From Micrococcus sp. (lineage in GTDB: Bacteria > Actinomycetota > Actinomycetes > Actinomycetales > Micrococcaceae): a DNA stretch of 61,999 bases. Location: assembly GCA_029961105.1 (NCBI GenBank), contig JASBVO010000017.1:1-61999 (forward strand), written 5' to 3'. Shown here in pieces: positions 36,184-44,908 of this stretch (its first letter is position 1; the number at the start of each line of letters is the position of its first letter). The translations under genes were made by a program, and so were the position numbers. The notes under the pieces were generated by a model. That model did not search any database and was not told the DNA's origin. It was given only the letters and a program-made list of their open reading frames with translations.

Positions 36184-36735
36184 TCACCACCGGTGGGCCA
36201 CGTCGATCACCACGCGTGAGCCGGTGCCGGGGCCGTCCATGATGAACACGCGCATCGGCAGCCGGGCGCGCACGCCGAGCCCGAAGGTGGTCTGGCCCTC
36301 GAAGCTGCCGGCGTAGGCGACCTGGCGGAAGGTCCGGTACCCGTTCACGTTGGCCACGTTGTCCCAGTTCGGCGGGTCATAGGTGGACCGGCCGGAATCG
36401 GTGTAGGTGCGGGCCTTGATGATGATCCTCAGGTCCGTGCCCTTGAGCGGGACGTACTCGCCCTGGCCCTCGGTGTAGACGCGGCCGTAGCGGACGTCAT
36501 AGCCCTTGACCTTGTACTTCACGTCCACGACCATCCGGTCGAAGCAGGCGTGACGTCCCGTGCGGACCCCGGTGATCTGCGCGGTGGACTCGACGTTCTT
36601 GACCTTGGCCGCGGAGCCCCAGGTGATGCCGCAGTAGGGGGCTGCGGTGGCGGGCGGCGGGGCGGACACCCCCAGGCCCAGTCCCAGCCCGACGGCCAGC
36701 GCTGCGGTGGCAGCTGCGGCGAATGGCTTCTTCAT
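36184..36735 (-). CDS. Secreted AMIN-like domain protein
   Basis: This 183-residue exported protein has a Sec signal peptide (MKKPFAAAATAALAVGLGLG, cleavage likely after ATA-A near residue 33). The beta-rich mature part, with HACFDRMVVDVKYKVKGYDVRYG early on and DGPGTGSRVVIDVAHRW at the C-terminus, resembles actinobacterial AMIN-like domain (lipo)proteins. Its function is unknown, presumably at the cell wall. AAGGACACCGTC precedes the ATG. It lies downstream of a VanY-like carboxypeptidase gene on the same strand. Confidence 0.75.
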   Translation of the reverse strand: MKKPFAAAATAALAVGLGLGLGVSAPPPATAAPYCGITWGSAAKVKNVESTAQITGVRTGRHACFDRMVVDVKYKVKGYDVRYGRVYTEGQGEYVPLKGTDLRIIIKARTYTDSGRSTYDPPNWDNVANVNGYRTFRQVAYAGSFEGQTTFGLGVRARLPMRVFIMDGPGTGSRVVIDVAHRW

Positions 36736-36920
36736 GACGGTGTCCTTGTCTGCTCGCCTCGGAGGCTCCCGGGGGATCGGGAGCCAGGTAGCAGCAGTGT
36801 GCGCCGACGTATACCAAACGGACAGCGCGGAGGGGCCGACTTTGGGTTGCGGTTCGGCGCCGAAATCCGCGGGCAGGCCGGGCACCGGACACGGATCGGT
36901 GACGGCGGGAGGGCGGTGGG

Positions 36921-37811
36921 TCAGGGCCCGTAGTCGGGGGCCGGGGCGAGGCCCCAGGCGGTCTCCAGCACCCCGCCGGAGCGCACGACGTCGGCCGCGG
37001 CCTCGGTGCCCACGTACCGCAGGTGCCAGGGCTCGGGGGAGTACCCGGTGATGTCCTCGGCGCCGGCCGGGTAGCGGACGATCCAGCCGTGCTCGGCGGC
37101 GTGTAGGGCGACCCAGGCGCCCTCCGGGGTGTTCCCGAAGCACGCCTGGAGGGTGCAGGCACCGGACACGGCGCCCACGTCCATGGCCAGCCCGGTCTGG
37201 TGTTCGGAGTGCCCCGGGCGGGCGGAGATCCGGTCGGCCCCGGCCCGGCCGTGCTGCTGCACCCAGCCGGCGTACGTGCCCTGCTGGTAGGAGTAGGAGC
37301 GGTAGGCGCTGACCAGGGTCAGGTCCACGCCCTCGGCGGCGGCCGCGGCGAACAGGTCCTCGGCGGCAGCGGCGGCCTCGGCCCGCAGGGTGAGCCCCGC
37401 GCGGGTGGCCCTCACGTCCGGGGCGGTGAGGTCGGCCGGCGCCCAGGCGGTGGGGTGCAGCGGGTTGCGCTTGTTGACGAGCACCTGCAGGGAGGCGGGG
37501 GAGCCGTGGTCGGGGGCCGGCGACGGGGTCGGTGGCGCGGGGATCCTCGTCGGCGTGGGGTGGGCGGGCTCGCTCGCGACCGAGGCCGGGACCGACCCGC
37601 TGGGGGTGGTGGCTGTGGCGGTAGAGGTGACCGCGGAGGCGGTGGCTGTGGTGGCTGTGGCGGCAGTGGTGGCCGGGGCAGCGGCGGTGGCGGTAGTGCT
37701 GACCGCGGGGGCTGCGGCGGTCGGCTGGTCCGGGTCCTCCGGCTGGGAGCAGCTCGTCAGCAGCACGGCGGCGAGGGCGAGTGCAGGCACCACGCCGCGC
37801 AGCACGGACAT
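36921..37811 (-). CDS. VanY-like D-alanyl-D-alanine carboxypeptidase lipoprotein (M15B)
   Basis: This 296-residue exported protein has a lipobox (LLTSC, cysteine near 21), a long Thr/Ala/Val/Pro-rich linker (about 25-100) and an M15B metallopeptidase domain. The zinc site is readable as SEHQTGLAMDVG (His and Asp) and EPWHLRYVG (His). It trims the terminal D-Ala of peptidoglycan stems outside the membrane. The ATG lies 2 nt after the coaA stop, so the pair forms an operon. Confidence 0.9.
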   Translation of the reverse strand: MSVLRGVVPALALAAVLLTSCSQPEDPDQPTAAAPAVSTTATAAAPATTAATATTATASAVTSTATATTPSGSVPASVASEPAHPTPTRIPAPPTPSPAPDHGSPASLQVLVNKRNPLHPTAWAPADLTAPDVRATRAGLTLRAEAAAAAEDLFAAAAAEGVDLTLVSAYRSYSYQQGTYAGWVQQHGRAGADRISARPGHSEHQTGLAMDVGAVSGACTLQACFGNTPEGAWVALHAAEHGWIVRYPAGAEDITGYSPEPWHLRYVGTEAAADVVRSGGVLETAWGLAPAPDYGP

Positions 37812-37813
37812 CC

Positions 37814-38854
37814 TCAGATCTTCCGCATCAGCACGCGGGTGACCGTGTGCCCGCTGTCCTTGGACATCACCAGCTTGGCCCGGCCGCGGGTGGGCAGCAC
37901 GTTCTGGACCAGGTTGGGGCCGTTGATGCGGTCCCAGATGTCCTGGGCGGTGAGCACGGCCTCCTCGTCGGAGAGGGTGGAGTAGCGGTGGAAGTAGCTC
38001 TTGGGGTCGGCGAAGGCCCCGGAGCGCAGGCGCATGAACCGCTCCACGTACCACTGCTTCACCGCCGAGGTCTTCGCGTCCACGTAGATGGAGTAGTCGA
38101 AGAAGTCGGAGACGCTCAGTCCGGTGGTGCCGTCGGCGCGGACCCGGGGCGGGGCAAGCACGTTCAGGCCCTCGATGATCAACACGTCCGGACGGTGCAC
38201 CACCACGTCCTCGTTCGGGAGGATGTCGTAGGTCAGGTGCGAGTACATCGGTGCGCGGACCTCCGGGGCACCGGACTTGACGTCGGCGACGAACCGCAGC
38301 AGCCGGCGTCGGTCATAGGACTCGGGGAAGCCCTTGCGCTCCATCAGCCCGCGGCGCTTGAGCTCGGCGTTGGGGTAGAGGAAGCCGTCGGTGGTGACCA
38401 GCTCGACGCGGGGGGTGTTGGGCCAGCGGCGCAGCATCTCCTGCAGCACGCGGGCGGTGGTGGACTTGCCCACGGCCACGGAGCCGGCCACGCCGATCAC
38501 GAACGGGGTGCGCCGGGTGGACTCGCGCAGGAAGTCGTTGGCGGCCCGGCGCAGGTGGGCGGCGGCGTCCACCTGGATGCTCAGCAGCCGGGACAGCGGC
38601 AGGTAGACCTCGGCGACCTCCCGCAGGGACAGGTGTTCGCCGATGCCGCGCAGCCGGTCCACGTCCGACTGGTCGAAGGGCTGTTCCATCTCACTGGCCA
38701 GCCGGGCCCAGGTGTCCCGTTCCAGTTCGATGAAGGGGGAATAGTTCTCCACGCCGTCGGGCTCGGGCGGGGATCCGGCCCAGGCCTCCGGCGTCGTCGT
38801 CACGGGCACGGCACGCGGCAGTCCGGTGGCAGCGGCGGGTGTGGGTCGGGTCAC
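37814..38854 (-). CDS. coaA: Pantothenate kinase, type I
   Basis: CoaA phosphorylates pantothenate, the first step to coenzyme A. The 346-residue protein has the P-loop [15 protein letters not shown] and the family blocks [15 protein letters not shown] and [23 protein letters not shown]. The GTG at 38854 was chosen because a GATAAT box lies exactly 6 nt upstream on the minus strand, implying a leaderless transcript; an in-frame start at 38944 lacks support. The N-terminal 35 residues are weakly conserved Pro/Thr/Ala. Confidence 0.94.
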   Translation of the reverse strand: MTRPTPAAATGLPRAVPVTTTPEAWAGSPPEPDGVENYSPFIELERDTWARLASEMEQPFDQSDVDRLRGIGEHLSLREVAEVYLPLSRLLSIQVDAAAHLRRAANDFLRESTRRTPFVIGVAGSVAVGKSTTARVLQEMLRRWPNTPRVELVTTDGFLYPNAELKRRGLMERKGFPESYDRRRLLRFVADVKSGAPEVRAPMYSHLTYDILPNEDVVVHRPDVLIIEGLNVLAPPRVRADGTTGLSVSDFFDYSIYVDAKTSAVKQWYVERFMRLRSGAFADPKSYFHRYSTLSDEEAVLTAQDIWDRINGPNLVQNVLPTRGRAKLVMSKDSGHTVTRVLMRKI

Positions 38855-38860
38855 GGGACC

Positions 38861-38866
38861 ATTATC
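38861..38866 (-). promoter_or_regulatory. -10 box of coaA
   Basis: On the minus strand GATAAT lies 6 nt before the GTG at 38854. This fits a promoter whose transcript begins at the start codon. Confidence 0.5.
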
Positions 38867-39013
38867 CACCGGTTGATAGGGGCGACTACGCATGAGTCGT
38901 CCGGGCCCGGTGCCGGCGGGGCGTCCGCGCCGTGTGCCGCGCATGGACGCGGTGCGCGCCCACGGCGTTGAATGAGCGCAGCATCCTGAACGGTCTCACG
39001 GGGAGGAGGCCCC

Positions 39014-40147
39014 ATGTCCCGCAGCACCAGGCCGGAAGAACTGGCCGCGATCCGGCCGGTCAAGGAAGCCATCGAGGACGAACTGCTCGCCCGTCCCGGC
39101 GTCGTCGGCGTCGATATCGGGGACAAGGTCAGTGGCGGAGAGAACACCGGTGAACCGAGCATCCTGGTCTTCGTCCGGCAGAAGAAGCCCCGGGAGGCCC
39201 TCCCGCCGGAGGACGTGATCCCCCCGGAGGTGAACGGCGTCAAGACCGATGTCCAGGAGCTGGTCATCGAGCTCCAGTCGGCGCGGCAGCTCCTCGTCCC
39301 CGGCCGGCAGGTGGACACGGCCGCCTACCCCAGGCTGGCCGGTGGCATCAGCATGGGCCCGGCGCGCAGCGTCCGGCTGGAACCGTCGGCCGTCGAGGCG
39401 GCCGGGGAGTATGTCTTCGTCGGCACCCTCGGGGCCATGGTCGGAGACCGGGCCACCGGCGCCACCATGGCGCTGACCAACTTCCACGTGGCCTGCGTCA
39501 ATGACGGCTGGACCGTGGGCGACCGCATGGTCCAGCCCGCCCGGCCCGACGGCGGGGACGCGGCGACCCAGCAGTTCGGCAGCCTGGCCCGGGCGGTGCT
39601 GTCCGAGCACACCGACGGCGCCGTGGTCACCGTGGACGCGGGCCGGCACTGGGACAGCACGGTCATCGGCATCGGGGACGTGGCGGGGAGCGCGGCGGCG
39701 CGGCTCGGCATGGCCGTCCAGAAGCGAGGGCGGACCACCGGACGCACCTTCGGCACGGTGGCCTCCACCGAGGCCACCCTCAACCTCGACTACGGTGACG
39801 GTCTGGGGACCCGCACGCTGCGCCGGCAGGTCCGCATCACCACGGACACCGCCCGCTCCCCACGGTTCTCCGAGGGCGGGGACTCCGGCTCCGCGGTCCT
39901 GGATATGGACCGCAACGTCGTGGGACTGCTGTTCGCCGGGTCCATGGACGGCAGCACCACCTTCGCGAATCCGATCGCCGTCGCCCTGGAGGAACTGGGC
40001 GCCGAGCTCCTGTCCCAGCGGGACACCGCACCGCCGCCGTCCCCGGCGCCTGCATCCACTTCGCCGGCGCCGGCAGAAGTTCCGGCGCCGGCCATCACCA
40101 TCAGCGTCGTGGTGAACACCGGCGGTCCTGCGCCGGGGAGCGCGTGA
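39014..40147 (+). CDS. Trypsin-like serine protease domain protein
   Basis: This 377-residue protein has a trypsin-like catalytic triad: H158 in LTNFHVAC, D201 in HTDGAVVTVD and S291 in GGDSGSAVLD. No signal peptide is present, so it appears cytoplasmic or exported by an unknown route. Residues 1-100 form a separate domain (IRPVKEAIEDELLARPGVVG, ILVFVRQKKPREALPPE). The last 40 residues are Pro/Ala-rich. GGGAGGAGGCCCC precedes the ATG. It ends 10 nt from the convergent Fic gene. Target unknown. Confidence 0.78.
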   Translation: MSRSTRPEELAAIRPVKEAIEDELLARPGVVGVDIGDKVSGGENTGEPSILVFVRQKKPREALPPEDVIPPEVNGVKTDVQELVIELQSARQLLVPGRQVDTAAYPRLAGGISMGPARSVRLEPSAVEAAGEYVFVGTLGAMVGDRATGATMALTNFHVACVNDGWTVGDRMVQPARPDGGDAATQQFGSLARAVLSEHTDGAVVTVDAGRHWDSTVIGIGDVAGSAAARLGMAVQKRGRTTGRTFGTVASTEATLNLDYGDGLGTRTLRRQVRITTDTARSPRFSEGGDSGSAVLDMDRNVVGLLFAGSMDGSTTFANPIAVALEELGAELLSQRDTAPPPSPAPASTSPAPAEVPAPAITISVVVNTGGPAPGSA

Positions 40148-40157
40148 GCGCCGTCGC

Positions 40158-41387
40158 TCAGCGCCGCCGGGCGCGGGCGGCGAAGTCGTCCAGGGCGGAC
40201 ACGACCTCCTCGGCAACCCACACCCGATTGCGGCGGCCGGTCGTGGCGGGCGTGACCACGCCGGCGTCCAGCAACTGATCGATGGCATGTTGGGCGGCCG
40301 GCTGAGACACGGCGGCCCGCTCCTGGACGAAGCGGACGGTGATGGCCGGCTGCCCGATGAGCAGGGGGAGAATGCGCCATACCGCAGCGTGCCGCCGGGC
40401 CGTGAGGGCAGCAGACCAACGGCCGAGGATGGCGCGTAGGTCTGCCGCCAGGGTGCGCCCGTTGGACACACCGGCGAACGCCGCGTCACTGAACCGCGCC
40501 ACGATGGGATCGAGATCCCCTTCCCGGTAGGCGGTGAGCGCGTCGAAATAGGCGCCGGTGTCCGCCAACAGGCCGGCGGAGACCGGAACCGTCAAGCGTC
40601 GGGTGGCACCGGCCCGTCGCAGCATCGTGTGCACCAAGGCCCGCCCGGTACGGCCATTGCCATCGGCGAAAGGATGGATGGTCTCGAACTGCGCATGCGT
40701 GATCGCCACATGGGCGAGTACTGGGACATCAGTACGCTCGCCGAAGGCCAACAGGTCCGCGATGGCCTGTTCCACTCGGTCAGCGTGTGGCGGGACGAAG
40801 GACGCCAGATGTGGAGTGGGGGCGTGGCTCCCGATCCAGACCTGCCCGCTGCGGAACTGTCCGGGCTGGGCATGGTGCTGGCCTGCCATCAGTGCGGCGT
40901 GGACGGAGAGGATGGAATCACGGCTCAGCTCGTCGGACAGGTCCAGGGCGCGCTGCATCGCCTCGACGTTGGCGACGACTTGAGTCGCATTGGGGCCGGT
41001 CTTCTCATGCAGTGTGGCCAGCGCGAGGGCCTTGGCGCCAGCGGTGACGTTCTCGATCTGCGAGGACGACGCCGACTCGGTGCGCAGGAGCACAGCTGCC
41101 AGGGGCGCGAGCTCCAAGCGCGTGTTCGGCTCAGCGCCCGGCAGCCCCTGGTCGAGTTCGGCGTCGAAGCGTGAGATCTCGACCAGGGCATCCTCGGCCG
41201 CCGCACCGGTCTCGGCCGACAGACCGACGGGCAGCTCGGCAATCTCGGCCGCGACCGCGGCGCGATACGGCCCCCGGGAGGCCAGCCGCGCCCTGCGGGA
41301 CATCGCCCCGGCCGGCGGCATGTCGCTGTGCCATGGCCTGTCCTCCCAGCCGATCGCAAAGCCGTTGACCGATGGCGCGTTGCTCAT
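40158..41387 (-). CDS. Fic family protein (class II) with C-terminal winged helix
   Basis: This 409-residue putative AMP-transferase modifies a target hydroxyl using ATP. The Fic core motif HPFADGNGRTGR is complete near 238-249. The inhibitory helix motif SSQIEN near 108-113 marks class II self-inhibited Fic proteins. The N-terminal Fic_N domain and a C-terminal region with a winged-helix look (VRFVQERAAVSQPAAQHAID, about 338-375) complete the common bacterial architecture. A near-palindrome overlaps its promoter, which hints at autoregulation by the winged helix. The target is unknown. Confidence 0.92.
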   Translation of the reverse strand: MSNAPSVNGFAIGWEDRPWHSDMPPAGAMSRRARLASRGPYRAAVAAEIAELPVGLSAETGAAAEDALVEISRFDAELDQGLPGAEPNTRLELAPLAAVLLRTESASSSQIENVTAGAKALALATLHEKTGPNATQVVANVEAMQRALDLSDELSRDSILSVHAALMAGQHHAQPGQFRSGQVWIGSHAPTPHLASFVPPHADRVEQAIADLLAFGERTDVPVLAHVAITHAQFETIHPFADGNGRTGRALVHTMLRRAGATRRLTVPVSAGLLADTGAYFDALTAYREGDLDPIVARFSDAAFAGVSNGRTLAADLRAILGRWSAALTARRHAAVWRILPLLIGQPAITVRFVQERAAVSQPAAQHAIDQLLDAGVVTPATTGRRNRVWVAEEVVSALDDFAARARRR

Positions 41388-41397
41388 GGCTTCACCA

Positions 41398-41427
41398 TAT
41401 ATAAGGTTTCCCGCCAAACCCTATATA
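41398..41427 (-). promoter_or_regulatory. AT-rich inverted repeat at the Fic promoter
   Basis: TATATAAGGTTT (41398-41409) faces AAACCCTATATA (41416-41427), 11 of 12 positions complementary, with a 6-nt centre. It is strikingly AT-rich in about 70 percent GC DNA, contains TATA boxes on the minus strand, and ends 11 nt before the Fic start codon. Confidence 0.65.
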
Positions 41428-41442
41428 AGAGCCGTCATCGGC

Positions 41443-42513
41443 TCAGGCCTCCTGGAACTCCTGCCCACCCTCGGACTGCATCGTCGCCGTCCCGCCGTGC
41501 ACCTCGGCGGGCAGTTCCGGCACGGGCACCACCACGATGTCCTCGAGCTTCCAGTCCAGCTCGGCCAGGGAGTCGCGCAGGGACTGCAGGCGGTCGAGGG
41601 TGAGGGCCGCGCCGGGCTCGGGCACCACGAACATCTCCATGTGGAACACGTGCCCCTGATCGCGCACCCGGGCCCCGGCCTGGCGCACCCAGTCTGTGGA
41701 GCTGGCGTGGTCCTCGGCCTGGTAGATGACCGGGTGCTCCTCGTTTCCCTCGATGGTCCGGGCGCGGGTGTCGGTCAGGTCGGTGATGGCGGTGGTCAGG
41801 TTGCGGATCCCGTCGTAGAGGATGGACGCTCCCACGAAGATGGCGGCCACGCCGTCGAACCACCACAGGCCCAGCCCCACGCCGGCCACGCCCACGGCGG
41901 TGGCGAGGCCGGTCTGCCAGTCCGCCTTGTTCATGTCCGCATCCGCGTAGAGGACCTTGTTGTGCAGCTGCTTGGCCAGCTTGAGCTTCATCCGCCCCAG
42001 GATCACCGGCCCGGGCACGGACAGCAGCATGACCACGACCATGAACCAGCCCTGCCAGATGGTGTGCCCGAACAGATGGAAGGACCCGATGGGTGGGTGC
42101 TCGGCGGTGATCAGCCCGATCGCGGAGTCCACCACCAGGAAGGCGCCCATGACCAGCAAAGCCACGGAGGCCACCAGGTGCCCGACGCCGATGGCCCGGT
42201 GGTTGCCGTAGGGCTGCTTGCGCGAGGGCGGGTTATTGATGATCCGGATGGCGATGAGGAACGCGATCGGCGGGATGAAGGACAGCAGGTCCTCGATCCA
42301 CGCGGCCTTCATGGCCTGGGAGTTGCCCATCACCAGGGCCACGGCCGCCACGATCACGGCCAGCACGCCGATGGTGATCCACTCCAGGCGGATGGCCCTC
42401 TTCACGGCCTCCTGCAGTTCCGGCGGCAATTCGGTACGGCCGAAGCGGCGCTGGCCGTTGGAATCCTCCACGGAATCCTTCCCGCTGTGTTGCTGCGTGT
42501 CCTTCTGGCTCAC
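41443..42513 (-). CDS. Cation diffusion facilitator (CDF) family transporter
   Basis: This 356-residue membrane protein exports divalent metal ions by proton antiport. Six hydrophobic segments fall between residues 40 and 245. The metal-site helix is seen as ADADMNKADWQTGLATAVG. The typical first-site HxxxD helix is atypical here (IEDLLSF), so metal choice is uncertain. The C-terminal cytoplasmic domain (about 255-340, GHVFHMEMFVVPEP) is present. Its ATG overlaps the stop of the upstream lipoprotein gene by four bases. Confidence 0.88.
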   Translation of the reverse strand: MSQKDTQQHSGKDSVEDSNGQRRFGRTELPPELQEAVKRAIRLEWITIGVLAVIVAAVALVMGNSQAMKAAWIEDLLSFIPPIAFLIAIRIINNPPSRKQPYGNHRAIGVGHLVASVALLVMGAFLVVDSAIGLITAEHPPIGSFHLFGHTIWQGWFMVVVMLLSVPGPVILGRMKLKLAKQLHNKVLYADADMNKADWQTGLATAVGVAGVGLGLWWFDGVAAIFVGASILYDGIRNLTTAITDLTDTRARTIEGNEEHPVIYQAEDHASSTDWVRQAGARVRDQGHVFHMEMFVVPEPGAALTLDRLQSLRDSLAELDWKLEDIVVVPVPELPAEVHGGTATMQSEGGQEFQEA

Positions 42514-43055
42514 GGCTGCGCCCCTTGGTGTGCGACGTCGAGGTACCGTTCGAGTTCCGTGAGCATCTGGTTCTCACCCAGCGGCACGGCCATCACGAGC
42601 TTGACCGGCTTCCCGTCCGGACCGGTGGTCTCGGCGTAGTGGCGGGTCATGGCCCCGTGGGTGCTCCAGGGGGACTGGCTGGTGAACCCGCCGGCCACCA
42701 GGTCCAGGTCCCCCTTCTGCAGGGCCGTCATGACGGCCTCCTCGCCGGAGACGGTCCACTCGATCTCCGCGTCGATCTGCCGGGCGAAGCCCTCCACCAG
42801 CTCCACCTCGGACCCGCTCGGCTCCGCACCGCTGGCGTCCACGTAGGGCGGGTGGTGCACCACGCCCACCTCGAGCGTGCCCCCGGAGGCCTTGTCGAAG
42901 GTGCCCTCCGGGTCCGCCGGATATCCCGACGACGTACAGCCGGTCAGTGCCAGGGCTGCGGTCAGTGCCAGTCCGGCGGCGGGCAGGGCGGCCCGCCGCC
43001 GGGCCGGAGGGGCGGGTGCGGCCGGCGCTGACGGCCGGCACCGTGGGACTCCCAT
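42510..43055 (-). CDS. Putative substrate-binding lipoprotein (SBP_bac_3-like)
   Basis: This 181-residue exported protein has a lipoprotein signal (LALTALALTGC type, cysteine near 45). Its segment resembles the first lobe of amino-acid binding proteins (GTLEVGVVHHPPYVDASG, ELVEGFARQIDAEIEWTV, MTALQKGDLDLVAGGFT). At about 135 mature residues it is shorter than a full two-lobe SBP_bac_3 domain (about 220). GAGGAGAGGAGCCCC precedes the ATG at 43055. It is translationally coupled to a CDF transporter rather than to an ABC permease. Confidence 0.7.
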   Translation of the reverse strand: MGVPRCRPSAPAAPAPPARRRAALPAAGLALTAALALTGCTSSGYPADPEGTFDKASGGTLEVGVVHHPPYVDASGAEPSGSEVELVEGFARQIDAEIEWTVSGEEAVMTALQKGDLDLVAGGFTSQSPWSTHGAMTRHYAETTGPDGKPVKLVMAVPLGENQMLTELERYLDVAHQGAQP

Positions 43056-43205
43056 GGGGCTCCTCTCCTCTGCTGTCACGTTCGGCGGTCGCCGTCGATG
43101 GTCACTGTAGGCAGGAGGTGTCAGAGGGGCCAATCTGGTGGGCCCTGCTGCGGCGGCGGCCGCCGGGCGCGGGGACACCCGGCCGGATCGCGCCCAGCCG
43201 GCCGA

Positions 43206-43211
43206 TAGGAT
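43206..43211 (+). promoter_or_regulatory. -10 box of the SGNH gene
   Basis: TAGGAT lies 7 nt before the GTG at 43219, the same arrangement and sequence as at truA. A leaderless transcript is likely. Confidence 0.5.
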
Positions 43212-43218
43212 CGAGACC

Positions 43219-44133
43219 GTGAGAACCCCGAACGTGACGAAAACGCTTCAGTGGACCGCCCTGGTCGTGGTGCTCGCCATCATCAGTGCCTTGCTCGCCG
43301 CGCTGTTCATGCAGCAACGCGAGTACCGCACCGAGGCCGCCGTGGCTCAGGCGGCCCAGTCCGCCGAGGCTGCGCCGGAGCCGTCGTCATCACCCACTGC
43401 CTCGGCGAGCGCCGAAGAGGCGGACAAGGAAGCGGACAAGACTGCAGACGAGGAAGCGGACAAGACCGCAGACGAGGAAGCGGACAAGGCCGGGGCGGCA
43501 GTCAAGATCGCCGCGATGGATGTCGTCAATGGGCTCGACAACCCCGTGATCAGCGTCCTGGGTGACTCCACGTCCGACTCCTCCGGCGAGTGGGTCTACC
43601 GGTGGGCCGAGAAGCTCGGCCAGGACGCCACCGTGGTGGTCCACACCTGGAACCCCGAGGCGGACGACTGGTTCCCGCAGACCCGTCAGTATGGGCAGGG
43701 CGAGCGCACCATCACCATCTGGAACGGTTCCGAAGCCGGAACCACCCCCCAGGCGCCGCTGGCCCAGGAGGACCTGCGGCAGCCGGAGCCGTCGCACCTG
43801 ACGATCCTCAACTACGGGCACAACGGAAGCCCCGACGAGGTCGAGTCCGCCCTCACAGAGCTGCTCGAGGGGCTCGGGGACCGCGGCGAGGACGTGGCAC
43901 CCGTGGTCCTCACTGCCCAGAACCCCACCACCGGCCAGGAGGCGGAGACCTCCGACGCCAACCGGGATCTCATGCGTGAGGCGGCGAAGGAGCACAACCT
44001 GCCGGTGATCGACGTCCACGCCGCTTTCGCGGACTCCGAGGACTGGAAGACCCTCCTGGCGGACTCCATCCACCCGAATGAGCAGGGCCAGCAGCTCTGG
44101 GCGGACACGGTCAGCGCGTTCTACGCCGGCTGA
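43219..44133 (+). CDS. Membrane-anchored SGNH/GDSL hydrolase-like protein
   Basis: This 304-residue protein has an N-terminal membrane anchor (about 9-31, LQWTALVVVLAIISALLAAL) and then an Ala/Glu/Asp/Lys linker with EADKTADE repeats (about 63-90). An SGNH-hydrolase domain follows: block I GDST near 114, the Asn block NYGHNG near 198, and the C-terminal DSIHPNEQG with the catalytic Asp/His pair. These enzymes act as esterases, often on cell-wall or extracellular polymers. The GTG start at 43219 is supported by the adjacent -10 box. No operon partner. Confidence 0.82.
   Translation: MRTPNVTKTLQWTALVVVLAIISALLAALFMQQREYRTEAAVAQAAQSAEAAPEPSSSPTASASAEEADKEADKTADEEADKTADEEADKAGAAVKIAAMDVVNGLDNPVISVLGDSTSDSSGEWVYRWAEKLGQDATVVVHTWNPEADDWFPQTRQYGQGERTITIWNGSEAGTTPQAPLAQEDLRQPEPSHLTILNYGHNGSPDEVESALTELLEGLGDRGEDVAPVVLTAQNPTTGQEAETSDANRDLMREAAKEHNLPVIDVHAAFADSEDWKTLLADSIHPNEQGQQLWADTVSAFYAG
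43408..43492. repeat. 24-bp repeats in the SGNH linker
   Basis: The unit GAAGCGGACAAGACTGCAGA-like occurs about three times with a 24-bp period. It encodes the EADKTADE linker in frame. Confidence 0.8.
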
Positions 44134-44220
44134 GCCGGGTTCGCTGAGCTGCGTCCGCTGAGCTGACCCGCCGAACCGCGTCCGTTGGACCTGGTCCGTT
44201 GATCTCTACGCGGGCGGGCC

Positions 44221-44739
44221 TCAGCCCCCGTCGGCGACGTCCTCGACGCTGCGCGTCAACTCGGTGAGAAACCGTGCCACCACGGCCAACTCCTCTGGTG
44301 ACAGTGACTCCGCGGCCGCCAGCATGCGCCGGTGCATCACGCCGAGGGTGGAGCGGACCTCCTCGTCGGTCTTCTGGGTCGGTTCGATGGCGACGGACCG
44401 CCGGTCGTCCGGGTGGGCCACTCGCTGAACGTAGCCGTCGCGGATCAGCCGGTCGACCAGGGCGCTCGCGGACGGTTTCGAGATCTCCAGTGCTTCGGCG
44501 AGGTCGCGCTGGCGCACCACCTGACCGGTCCTCGCGGCGCGGAGCAGGAACCGCAGCGCCACGAGATCCGTCTCGCCCATGCGCATCGAGTCGCGGGTGC
44601 GGGCGCGCATCCGCCGTTCCGCCTCGCGGTACCGGCGCAGCAGGTTCAGCACGTCCACCGGGTCGGGGCCGGAACCGGTGTCGGGGTACCAGTAGCCGCT
44701 TCCCGTCATGTCCTTGGTCCTGTCCCGAATATCCTGCAC
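44221..44739 (-). CDS. MarR family transcriptional regulator
   Basis: This protein of about 172 residues has the MarR winged helix: recognition region QRDLAEALEISKPSASALVD near 78-97 and wing LIRDGYVQRVAHPDDRRSVAIEPT. Dimerisation helices flank it on both sides. The start is uncertain: a GTG at 44739 lies 8 nt from GGGAGG, while a GTG two codons earlier at 44745 is only 2 nt away. It is divergent from a small unknown gene across 163 bp that include AT-rich direct repeats, so it may control that gene and itself. Confidence 0.85.
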   Translation of the reverse strand: MQDIRDRTKDMTGSGYWYPDTGSGPDPVDVLNLLRRYREAERRMRARTRDSMRMGETDLVALRFLLRAARTGQVVRQRDLAEALEISKPSASALVDRLIRDGYVQRVAHPDDRRSVAIEPTQKTDEEVRSTLGVMHRRMLAAAESLSPEELAVVARFLTELTRSVEDVADGG

Positions 44740-44798
44740 TTCCACTGCCTCCCAACGGTGCCGATTCTATGTTGGCCCATGTCATTGGCGTTGTCGTC

Positions 44799-44840
44799 AG
44801 TCTATTGGTACGTTGTCTAACAGATAGGATAACTAACAGT
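44799..44840. promoter_or_regulatory. AT-rich divergent promoter region with direct repeats
   Basis: CTAACAG occurs at 44817-44823 and 44833-44839, flanking TAGGAT at 44825-44830, inside a locally AT-rich stretch between the MarR gene and the plus-strand gene. It is a plausible MarR operator or promoter, but the half-sites do not form a clean palindrome. Confidence 0.35.
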
Positions 44841-44908
44841 TCGAGCAAGGGGCTACGCCCGATTTTTCGTAACCCGGGCGTGGTGCTGCATCACAGGAGG
44901 GCGTGAAC

